Shown one piece after another: positions 1-4,992 of a stretch of DNA of 6,377 nt. This stretch comes from an uncultured Clostridium sp. (GTDB lineage: Bacteria > Bacillota > Clostridia > Lachnospirales > Lachnospiraceae). Below the pieces are notes generated by a model. That model made no database searches, had not been told where the DNA came from, and saw only the letters and a program-made list of their open reading frames with translations. A program made the translations under genes and the position numbers. Position 1 is the stretch's first letter; each line of letters opens with the position of its first letter. The DNA lies in contig URUX01000141.1 in the NCBI GenBank assembly GCA_900551135.1, positions 1-6,377 of the forward strand, in the 5' to 3' direction.

Positions 1-35
1 TAAGAAAAAATAGAATATAGAAGAGGAGAAGGCTT

Positions 36-332
36 ATGGATAAGAATAAAAAGAAAATTAAAAGAGGGATTGGAGCAGCAATTCTGATTGCATTGATTAT
101 CATTTGCAGCAGCAATAACTATATCAGGCATCACACATTTACACTTACTGGTGAAAGTACGGTAAAAGATGGCCAGATACAGCCAATTATCGGGAAAGTA
201 AAAGTCTCGGGAAATGTGGATACGGATGTTGTTTTTACAGATACGGAAAGTGGTACCGTGTGGAAGGGGCTGGAGAACTTACAATGCGTCCAGTTAATGT
301 CCGTATTAAATAATCAATGGAACGTATCGTAG
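36..332 (+). CDS. Small membrane-anchored protein of unknown function, probably truncated by an internal deletion and frameshift
   Basis: A 98-residue product starts at an ATG 7 nt after AGGAG (24-28). Residues 1-10 are very basic (KNKKKIKR) and residues 11-24 form one hydrophobic segment (GIGAAILIALIIIC). This suggests an N-in membrane anchor or uncleaved signal, with the rest outside the cell. Cys24 follows Ile rather than Gly/Ala/Ser, so it is not a good lipobox. Residues 34-70 look like a short beta-rich domain (TFTLTGESTVKDG, KVKVSGNVDTDVVFTD). From about residue 78 the sequence loses this character (GLENLQCVQLMSV). Frame +2 over the same DNA (263-313) reads EGAGELTMRPVNVRIK followed by a stop, which looks like a natural C-terminus for such a beta domain. 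I infer that a segment was lost near 260-270 with a frame change. No function can be assigned. Confidence 0.6.
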   Translation: MDKNKKKIKRGIGAAILIALIIICSSNNYIRHHTFTLTGESTVKDGQIQPIIGKVKVSGNVDTDVVFTDTESGTVWKGLENLQCVQLMSVLNNQWNVS

Positions 333-458
333 AATAATGGAACATTCCGAGTGATAATATTAGGGTGGATTCAGCTTGATAAAGCAGCTGCGGCAGCAGC
401 GCCTGATGGCAGAGTCGGCTTTCCCTGCGGGGTCTGTCGGGAATTACGGAGAAAATAA
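333..458 (+). pseudogene. Possible remnant of a cytidine-deaminase-type gene (C-terminal zinc-motif fragment)
   Basis: One open frame of about 41 codons runs from the TAG at 330 to a TAA at 456-458. It has no convincing start codon; a GTG at 351 lacks a ribosome binding site. Its end reads PDGRVGFPCGVCRELRRK. PCxxCRE is the second zinc-binding motif of cytidine and blasticidin deaminases, where both cysteines hold the catalytic zinc. The HAE motif that should lie some 30-40 residues upstream is absent, so this cannot be an active deaminase. The TAA overlaps the ATG of the following methyltransferase (TAATG, 456-460), as in translationally coupled operon genes, and the bases are more GC-rich than the flanks. 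Both fit an old gene end, but a chance match over so short a stretch cannot be excluded. Confidence 0.3.
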
Positions 459-1216
459 TGAATCAATACAAACAGAACAATTATGGCAGTTTATGTACAG
501 AAATGTACGAGATTTTACATAAAAAAGCACCACAGGATGAGTTGGATTTTTATCTGTCTTATGCGAGAAAAGAAGATAAAATTTTGGAGGCATTATGTGG
601 CAGCGGACGTTTTCTTGTACCATTTATAGAGAGGGGATTTGACATTTATGGAATGGATCGTTCCAGTGAAATGTTAAGTAAATTGAAACAAAAAGTTCCG
701 GATGCGAGAGTGGTTCAGGCAGATATTTTAGAGTATTCTTCCAAGATTCCATTTGACTATATTTTCGTTACATCGGGTTCGGTTTCATTGTTTACAGATG
801 TCAATCTATGCAGAAAAGTTTTGGCAAAATTAAAAAGGATGCTGACTCCGAGAGGCAAATTGGTATTTGCGGTTGAGACTGCAGCGGACAGGTGTCCAGA
901 TGATCAGGAGTATCAGACATCTGCTTCGGTAAAGACAGAAGAAGGTCTGGAACTGATATTAAAGACCAGAAATTATTATGATGAGCAAAGTCAGACTCAG
1001 TTTTCACCAGGAATATACGAACTCTATAATGACAAGAAAGAATTATTACAAAGGGAAGATATGGATTTTCAAACACACTTATACAAATTAGGAGAAATGG
1101 AGCAATATCTAAAAGAAATTGGTTTTACTAATGTGAAAACGTATTCGTCTTTTTCGAAAGAGATTGCTGTTAGTGAGGAATCCGAAAAGTTTTTATTTGA
1201 ATGCAGCATCTTTTAA
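458..1216 (+). CDS. Class I SAM-dependent methyltransferase
   Basis: The 252-residue product has the Rossmann-type methyltransferase core. Motif I, EALCGSGRF, lies at 44-52 and binds S-adenosylmethionine. Asp67 in IYGMDRSSEML (63-73) ends strand beta-2 and should hold the ribose hydroxyls. QADIL (87-91) is the adenine-side acidic motif, FDYIFV (99-104) is strand beta-4, and LTPRGKLVFAVE (129-140) is the post-motif strand. A C-terminal half of about 110 residues includes LGEMEQYLKEIGF, a usual element of small-molecule methyltransferases. This fits Methyltransf_11/25-like stand-alone enzymes of Firmicutes; the substrate is unknown. The start is the ATG 5 nt after GGAGA (448-452). It overlaps the stop of a possible deaminase remnant. 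No terminator is visible before the next gene. The family call is firm; the biological role is open. Confidence 0.9.
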   Translation: MNQYKQNNYGSLCTEMYEILHKKAPQDELDFYLSYARKEDKILEALCGSGRFLVPFIERGFDIYGMDRSSEMLSKLKQKVPDARVVQADILEYSSKIPFDYIFVTSGSVSLFTDVNLCRKVLAKLKRMLTPRGKLVFAVETAADRCPDDQEYQTSASVKTEEGLELILKTRNYYDEQSQTQFSPGIYELYNDKKELLQREDMDFQTHLYKLGEMEQYLKEIGFTNVKTYSSFSKEIAVSEESEKFLFECSIF

Positions 1217-1263
1217 GCACACAGCTTTCAGTTTGTGAGACTAAATGAAGGACGGAGAACATC

Positions 1264-1296
1264 ATGGAGACTTTCTGGGATGGAATCTATATATAG
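1264..1296 (+). other. Ten-codon leader-like ORF in frame with the downstream nucleotidyltransferase
   Basis: ATG at 1264 lies 6 nt after GGAG (1254-1257) and opens METFWDGIYI followed by TAG (1294-1296). The codons after that TAG stay open and run in the same frame into the nucleotidyltransferase gene. It may be a leader peptide, the stub of a lost gene, or an N-terminal extension broken by a nonsense change. Nothing beyond the start, the ribosome binding site and the frame supports it. The gap 1217-1332 otherwise shows no terminator or strong promoter. Confidence 0.2.
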
Positions 1297-1320
1297 GTTA
1301 TTAAAAGAATAGAGTTTGAT

Positions 1321-1326
1321 GAGGTG
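1321..1326 (+). promoter_or_regulatory. Ribosome binding site that decides the nucleotidyltransferase start
   Basis: GAGGTG sits 6 nt upstream of ATG 1333. A longer reading would start at the GTG inside this same site (1324), but no Shine-Dalgarno sequence precedes that GTG: the upstream bases are AATAGAGTTTGAT. The ATG is therefore preferred. Confidence 0.6.
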
Positions 1327-1332
1327 AAGAAA

Positions 1333-1980
1333 ATGCTGGATATTACTGTCTGGATGAAAGAATTTTTAGAGACTTTAGATGAGACGTTTGGAAAACGTGT
1401 GTGGTTTGTTGGCTTACAAGGCAGTTATGGCCGTGGTGAAGCGACAGAAACAAGTGATATTGATACCGTTGTAATTCTGGATGAAGTGTCTGCTGCGGAT
1501 ATTCAAATGTACAATGTAATGCTGGATACTCTTTCCAGCAGAGAGCTGATTTGTGGTTTTCTCTCAGGCAAAAATGAGATTTTGAATTGGGAGCCATCTG
1601 ACCTGTTCCAGTTTTACCATGATACCATGCCAATCAAAGGAAGCCTTGACGAGGTTCTGGCAGTTATTGACGAAAGTGCTGTAAACAGGGCAATCAAAAT
1701 TGGCGTCTGCAATATCTTTCACGGATGTGTACACAATATGCTATACGAAAAGAATGATGATATTTTGCGGGGATTGTATAAATCCGCTTCTTTTGTGGTA
1801 CAGGCAATTGCTTTCAAACAAACAGGAAACTATATCAAATATCAAAAAGAATTGCTCCAGGCTGTATCTGACGATGAACGGGTTATTATTGAAACATTCC
1901 TGAATTTGAAAAATGGAGGTGCAGTTGATTTTAACCGGATGTCTAAAACACTGTTTGACTGGTCAAAGAAATTTTTTTGA
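1333..1980 (+). CDS. Nucleotidyltransferase domain protein (GSx10DxD, pol-beta superfamily)
   Basis: With the ATG start the product has 215 residues; an alternative GTG at 1324 would add three. The catalytic signature GSYGRGEATETSDID (30-44) matches the GSx10DxD motif of minimal nucleotidyltransferases. Asp42 and Asp44 would bind the metal-nucleotide, and Gly30-Ser31 the phosphate. A third acidic residue expected on a later strand may be the Glu of RELICGFLSG (about residue 71). The C-terminal half is mostly helical, as in the helical domains that accompany kanamycin-type or MNT/HEPN nucleotidyltransferases. Likely chemistry is transfer of an NMP to a small molecule or macromolecule; the target is unknown. 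It is not a recognisable known aminoglycoside or lincosamide resistance gene. No HEPN toxin gene lies next to it, so a toxin-antitoxin role is not supported. The preceding methyltransferase lies 116 nt upstream. Confidence 0.88.
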   Translation: MLDITVWMKEFLETLDETFGKRVWFVGLQGSYGRGEATETSDIDTVVILDEVSAADIQMYNVMLDTLSSRELICGFLSGKNEILNWEPSDLFQFYHDTMPIKGSLDEVLAVIDESAVNRAIKIGVCNIFHGCVHNMLYEKNDDILRGLYKSASFVVQAIAFKQTGNYIKYQKELLQAVSDDERVIIETFLNLKNGGAVDFNRMSKTLFDWSKKFF

Positions 1981-2035
1981 ACAGTTACATTTACAAAGGT
2001 ATTTATAAAGGACTAAATTTGGAGGAGGTTCTGGT

Positions 2036-2242
2036 ATGTACAGATATGAATATGAAACAGTAAGTTATGATTTTGATGGTTGGGGTTTTGGTTCCGGTAA
2101 TATCTATAATGTTGAGGATTACCGTGCTGTCATCAATAAACGTGCTGAGGATGGCTGGCGTTATGTTGGCTGTATTCCTACAAAGCAGCGTGGGACAGGA
2201 CATACGCAGGAAATTGATTTGATTTTTGAAATGGAACGGTGA
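2036..2242 (+). CDS. Small DUF4177-like protein
   Basis: The 68-residue product starts at ATG 7 nt after a very strong GGAGGAGG (2021-2028). It opens with MYRYEYETVSYDF, has the central NVEDYRAVINKRAEDGWRYV (about residues 25-44), and ends in a strand EIDLIFEMER. The layout is a tyrosine-rich first strand, an 'INxRAxxGWR' helix-turn and a hydrophobic last strand ending near FE. This is the pattern of the DUF4177 family of small single-domain proteins. No function is known for the family. There is no signal peptide or membrane segment, so it should be cytosolic. It follows the nucleotidyltransferase by 55 nt with no terminator between, so the two may share a transcript. The gene before the long hairpin at 2290-2341 is this one. 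Confidence 0.75.
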   Translation: MYRYEYETVSYDFDGWGFGSGNIYNVEDYRAVINKRAEDGWRYVGCIPTKQRGTGHTQEIDLIFEMER

Positions 2243-2289
2243 GTTAAGGAAGATGAAAGGGAAGAAGGATAAGTTTAGGTGAACATGAG

Positions 2290-2341
2290 CAGGAGTGCCG
2301 CAGGACATCAATCTGTTATCAATGATGCTGCGGCACTCCTG
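2290..2341. terminator. Long hairpin between convergent genes, likely transcription terminator
   Basis: Perfect 14-bp arms, CAGGAGTGCCGCAG (2290-2303) and CTGCGGCACTCCTG (2328-2341), are extended inward by CATCA (2306-2310) with TGATG (2323-2327) after a 2-nt bulge. That leaves a 12-nt loop. The plus-strand side continues with TTTATAATAAA, a weak U-tract; the minus-strand side has no U-run. The hairpin lies between the end of the DUF4177-like gene and the convergent end of sdaAA, so it probably ends plus-strand transcripts and may also slow the opposite operon. Nothing else is seen in 2243-2365. Confidence 0.7.
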
Positions 2342-2365
2342 TTTATAATAAATAGAAAGCTGTTT

Positions 2366-3247
2366 CTATTTTCCGAAAATTTCCCTGCACAGCCGGCATC
2401 CGGTAGGAGTTGCGGCAAGGCCGCCTTCTGCGGTTTCCCGAAGAGAAGGGGACATGGACTGTCCAATGATTTTCATGGACTGAATCACTTCTTCTGTGGG
2501 GATGGTGCTGGTAATACCGGCACAGGCCAGTTCACAGGCAGTAAAAGCATTGGCTACGCCCATGGCGTTTCGTTTGATACAGGGGACTTCCACCAGACCG
2601 GCTACCGGATCGCAGACCAGGCCCAGGATATTTTTTAAAGCAATGGCGACGCTGGAGCAGACCATCTGGGGAGAACCGCCTAAAATTTCGGTAAGGGCTC
2701 CTGCGGCCATGGCGGAAGCTGTGCCGATTTCGGCCTGACAGCCTCCTTCTGCGCCGGAAATGCTGGCGTTTTTTGCAATGACCATTCCAATGGCAGAGGC
2801 TGTAAACAATCCCATGATAATAGTATCTTCGTCAATTTGTTTTTCTTCCATAACCGAGATCAGGGCGGCAGGAAGAACACCGCAGGAGCCTGCAGTTGGA
2901 GCAGCTACAATTTGCCCCATACAGGAGTTGGATTCTGCGACGGCAAGCGCCATAGACATGGCAGTTCCGAACAGAGTGCCAAAGTGACTGCGTCCGTTTA
3001 CAACGGCATCATGCATTTTTGCTGCAGCGCCTCCGGACAGCCCGCTGGCAGATTTCAGATTCGGATTCATTCCGTCCAGGACAGATTGCTTCATTACCTG
3101 AAATTCCAGAGACATTTTGGTGAAAACTTCATCAATTGACAGTTCCATGGCTTCTGCCTGTTCTTCTATTACCAGTTCGCTGATTTTCTTATGACAGCGT
3201 TCGGCCGCACATACCAGTTCTTCAACGGATCGGTACTCTAATTTCAT
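2366..3247 (-). CDS. sdaAA: L-serine ammonia-lyase, iron-sulfur-dependent, alpha subunit
   Basis: This is the catalytic subunit of the two-subunit [4Fe-4S] L-serine dehydratase, which converts L-serine to pyruvate and ammonia in the cytosol. The 293 residues match the usual SdaAA length (about 290-300). Family motifs are LKSASGLSGG (64-73), APTAGSCGVLPA (116-127), GAEGGCQAEIG (165-175), and CDPVAGLVEVPCIKRNA (212-228). Cys170, Cys212 and Cys223 have the 42- and 11-residue spacing of the cluster-binding cysteines known from the single-chain Legionella enzyme. The C-terminus carries two more cysteines (Cys284 and Cys287 in PTGCRLC), one of which might act as a further ligand. The ATG is 9 nt after AGGAGG (minus strand, 3257-3262). 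That site overlaps the TAG stop of sdaAB, so subunit synthesis is probably coupled. It is the last gene of the operon. Confidence 0.97.
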   Translation of the reverse strand: MKLEYRSVEELVCAAERCHKKISELVIEEQAEAMELSIDEVFTKMSLEFQVMKQSVLDGMNPNLKSASGLSGGAAAKMHDAVVNGRSHFGTLFGTAMSMALAVAESNSCMGQIVAAPTAGSCGVLPAALISVMEEKQIDEDTIIMGLFTASAIGMVIAKNASISGAEGGCQAEIGTASAMAAGALTEILGGSPQMVCSSVAIALKNILGLVCDPVAGLVEVPCIKRNAMGVANAFTACELACAGITSTIPTEEVIQSMKIIGQSMSPSLRETAEGGLAATPTGCRLCREIFGK

Positions 3248-3260
3248 GTCGAAAGTCCTC

Positions 3261-3920
3261 CTAGTTTAATTGAAATAAAATGACGCCGTGGATATGAGGC
3301 ATATTTCGGATTTCATCTGTGATATCGGTGCGGAAACAGCCGTCCAGTTCAATGGTCATGACAGCATCGCCGCCTTTTTCTTTGCGGCTTAAACGGAAAT
3401 TGCAGATATTGCCCTGATGCTGGGAAACCAGAGCCGTTACCTGAGCAATGACGCCTGGAAGATCGCGGTGAAGGATAATCAGGGTAGGGTTTTGTCCGGT
3501 AAAGGACACATCCATGCCGTTAATCTGGGTAATCAGAATATTGCCGCCTCCTACCGAAGCGCCGGTAAGCTGGGCAGTCGTCCCGTCTGCACCGGTCAGG
3601 ACAATGCGGGCAGTATTAGGATGGGCATCATCAATGGTTCCAGTGGTAAAGCAAACGGTAATACCGGCTTTTTCTGCCAGAGTAAGGCTGTCGCGAATCC
3701 GGATATCCCAGGGCTCCATGCCCATAATTCCTCCCACCAGAGCTTTATCCGTACCATGCCCCCGATAGGTTTTGGCAAAAGAACCGTGAAGGAGAATGTC
3801 TGCCCGTACTGGAGGAGCAGAAAGCAGGAGGGAAGCAGCTTTCCCGATGCGGGTAGCGCCGGCAGTATGGGAACTGGAGGGGCCAATCATAACAGGCCCG
3901 ATGATATCAAATATATTCAT
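3261..3920 (-). CDS. sdaAB: L-serine ammonia-lyase, iron-sulfur-dependent, beta subunit
   Basis: The 219-residue regulatory/structural subunit pairs with SdaAA. The SDH-beta domain shows GPSSSHTAGATRIG (13-26), GHGTDKALVGGIMG (54-67), HPNTARI (100-106) and ASVGGGNI (121-128). An ACT domain follows at about 146-217 (TLIILHRDLPGVIAQVTALV, then GDAVMTIELD). In this enzyme family the ACT-type domain is thought to help sense or bind the substrate. The start is the ATG with GGAGG (3931-3935) 10 nt upstream. The open frame continues 64 codons further upstream to 4112, but that part overlaps the preceding gene and has no family similarity. Length equals that usual for SdaAB (about 220). It lies 46 nt after the PHP phosphatase gene and directly precedes sdaAA. 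Confidence 0.96.
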   Translation of the reverse strand: MNIFDIIGPVMIGPSSSHTAGATRIGKAASLLLSAPPVRADILLHGSFAKTYRGHGTDKALVGGIMGMEPWDIRIRDSLTLAEKAGITVCFTTGTIDDAHPNTARIVLTGADGTTAQLTGASVGGGNILITQINGMDVSFTGQNPTLIILHRDLPGVIAQVTALVSQHQGNICNFRLSRKEKGGDAVMTIELDGCFRTDITDEIRNMPHIHGVILFQLN

Positions 3921-3966
3921 AAGAAAGAAACCTCCAAGGTAATAGGATGGATATTTTTTAAAATAA

Positions 3967-4803
3967 TTATAACCGGTAAAAATGAGGTTTTCGCTGTGCA
4001 TAGACGGCATAATACCGGAACCCCAGGCCAAGCAGAACCTCTTTTGCGCGGTCAAAATCAAAGGCCAGGTGTACTGGCATATGGGCATCAGACCCCAGAG
4101 TAATGATTTCACCGCCCAGTTCCCGATACCGTTTTAGGATATCTTCAGTCGGATTGGGATGTCCAAGGCCGTATTTGTAGCCGCCGGTATTGCATTCCAG
4201 CCCACGTCCCGTTTCTGCAAGATTTTTTAAAATCGGATCAATCAGATCGCAGTATTTATAATAGGAATAATCCCGGTTTTTATTAGGGCCGTAACGGACT
4301 ACATAATCCAGATGACCCAGTACGTCAAAATCAGGGATTGCCTGGATTCGTTCCAGGGTTGACTCAAAGTAGCGCTGATAGCCCTCTTCTTCGCTTTTTC
4401 CCTCAAAATAACCCGGAAAATAAGGGTCCATATTGTCTACAAAATGATTGGAACCAATGACATAATCAAAAGGATAAGATTTCGTAAGGGCATCTAACTG
4501 CTGGGCCAGATGAAGCTGAAGTCCCAGTTCAACTCCCAGCCGTACGTCAATTTTTCCAAGATACTGGCTTTGGGCAGACTGAATGGCAGGAATATACTGG
4601 TCAAAATCCAGGGTAAAGTTAATATCAGACGGGGCATCCGGATCGTGGTGGTCCGTAATGCAGATTTCCTTCATGCCCAGTTTTATCGCCTGTTCAATCT
4701 GACTGTTTACAGGGGTCTGGGAATCGCCGGAAAACTCCGTATGAACATGGGTATCCGCCAGGATACGGCCGTTTTTTTCTGAAATACTGGAAATCAGACT
4801 CAT
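3967..4803 (-). CDS. PHP-domain phosphatase, histidinol-phosphatase HisJ/HisK family
   Basis: The 278-residue protein carries the whole set of PHP metal-binding motifs: DTHVHTEFSGDS (17-28, His19 and His21), ITDHHD (49-54), GVELGLQ (90-96, Glu92), IGSNHF (116-121, His120), LGHLDYVVRYG (162-172, His164) and LGSDAH (236-241, Asp239 and His241). These hold a tri-metal centre that hydrolyses phosphomonoesters. By family it would be histidinol-phosphatase (histidinol phosphate to histidinol, eighth step of histidine synthesis). No other his gene is in view, and it heads an operon with serine dehydratase, so the true substrate may differ. The start is the ATG 8 nt after AAAGGCGG (minus strand, about 4812-4819). 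A divergent promoter with a good match lies just upstream. All catalytic residues are present; only the substrate is in doubt. Confidence 0.9.
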   Translation of the reverse strand: MSLISSISEKNGRILADTHVHTEFSGDSQTPVNSQIEQAIKLGMKEICITDHHDPDAPSDINFTLDFDQYIPAIQSAQSQYLGKIDVRLGVELGLQLHLAQQLDALTKSYPFDYVIGSNHFVDNMDPYFPGYFEGKSEEEGYQRYFESTLERIQAIPDFDVLGHLDYVVRYGPNKNRDYSYYKYCDLIDPILKNLAETGRGLECNTGGYKYGLGHPNPTEDILKRYRELGGEIITLGSDAHMPVHLAFDFDRAKEVLLGLGFRYYAVYAQRKPHFYRL

Positions 4804-4831
4804 GGAAATGTCCGCCTTTCATACGTATTCA

Positions 4832-4853
4832 GGAGAAAAATATTTTTTTCTCC
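4832..4853. repeat. A/T-rich inverted repeat in the leader of the minus-strand operon
   Basis: GGAGAAAAA (4832-4840) and TTTTTCTCC (4845-4853) are perfect 9-bp arms around a 4-nt loop. In the minus-strand transcript this hairpin lies about 15 nt after the predicted start and about 30 nt before the PHP gene ATG. It could be a protein site, an RNA stabiliser or a weak attenuator. There is no run of U directly after it on the minus strand, so a standard terminator is unlikely. Confidence 0.4.
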
Positions 4854-4873
4854 ATCATCTAAGTATATCAGAT

Positions 4874-4902
4874 ATTATCAGAAAAACCACTACTAAATTC
4901 AA
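4874..4902 (-). promoter_or_regulatory. Predicted sigma-A promoter of the PHP-sdaAB-sdaAA operon
   Basis: On the minus strand the -35 box TTGAAT (4897-4902) and -10 box GATAAT (4874-4879) are separated by 17 nt. The expected transcript start is near 4867, giving a leader of about 64 nt. TATACT, a few bases further downstream, is a second possible -10 box but lacks a good -35. The -35 box is only 8 nt from the -35 box of the divergent gap promoter. Confidence 0.6.
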
Positions 4903-4910
4903 AAAAGGAC

Positions 4911-4939
4911 TTGCTATTTCCAGGAAAATTTTGTACAAT
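4911..4939 (+). promoter_or_regulatory. Predicted sigma-A promoter of gap-pgk
   Basis: The -35 box TTGCTA (4911-4916) and -10 box TACAAT (4934-4939) lie 17 nt apart, the optimal spacing, with an A/T-rich upstream stretch. The expected transcript start is near 4946, giving a leader of about 47 nt before the gap ATG. This is the best promoter match in the window, as fits a strongly expressed glycolytic gene. Confidence 0.75.
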
Positions 4940-4949
4940 AAAGCATAGG

Positions 4950-4967
4950 TTGATTAATATTTAACAA
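4950..4967. promoter_or_regulatory. Candidate Rex (redox-sensing repressor) operator of gap
   Basis: TTGATTAATATTTAACAA is an 18-bp dyad in which 7 of 9 positions pair. Its right half is exactly TTAACAA and its left half TTGATTA differs at two positions from the clostridial Rex consensus TTGTTAA-N4-TTAACAA. It lies just after the -10 box, about +5 to +22 of the predicted transcript, where a bound repressor would block transcription. Rex dissociates from DNA when NADH is high, and glycolytic gap genes are known Rex targets in several Firmicutes. Site identity is inferred from the sequence alone. Confidence 0.5.
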
Positions 4968-4992
4968 GTTTATCAATAGGAGGAATTTAATC

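Noticed and set aside
316..348. Direct repeat AATGGAAC (316-323, 336-343) and palindrome GGAACATTCC (339-348)
   Set aside because: They are short, occur once each, and have no promoter nearby that would make them a credible operator.
801..1076. Minus-strand open frame inside the methyltransferase gene
   Set aside because: It is antisense to a gene with clear SAM-binding motifs and has no start signal or recognisable domain.
1..2280. Integron-like or transposon-borne gene cassette array
   Set aside because: The small orphan genes suggested it, but no attC-like repeats, terminal inverted repeats, integrase or transposase are visible.
2279..3139. Plus-strand open frames of 75-119 codons opposite sdaAA
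   Set aside because: They lack ribosome binding sites and family-like motifs, and their composition mirrors the strongly supported minus-strand gene.
3417..4103. A 228-codon plus-strand open frame opposite sdaAB and the PHP gene end
   Set aside because: It crosses two well-supported minus-strand genes and their intergenic gap, has no Shine-Dalgarno sequence, and its product shows no recognisable fold or motif.
3921..4112. N-terminal extension of sdaAB giving a 283-residue protein
   Set aside because: The extra 64 residues overlap the end of the PHP phosphatase gene and do not resemble the family. The ATG at 3920 has its own GGAGG and gives the normal length with the MNIFDIIGP start.
4804..4992. 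Riboswitch or T-box in the divergent intergenic region
   Set aside because: The predicted leaders are only about 47 and 64 nt and show no T-box sequence, tRNA-like pairing or known riboswitch core.
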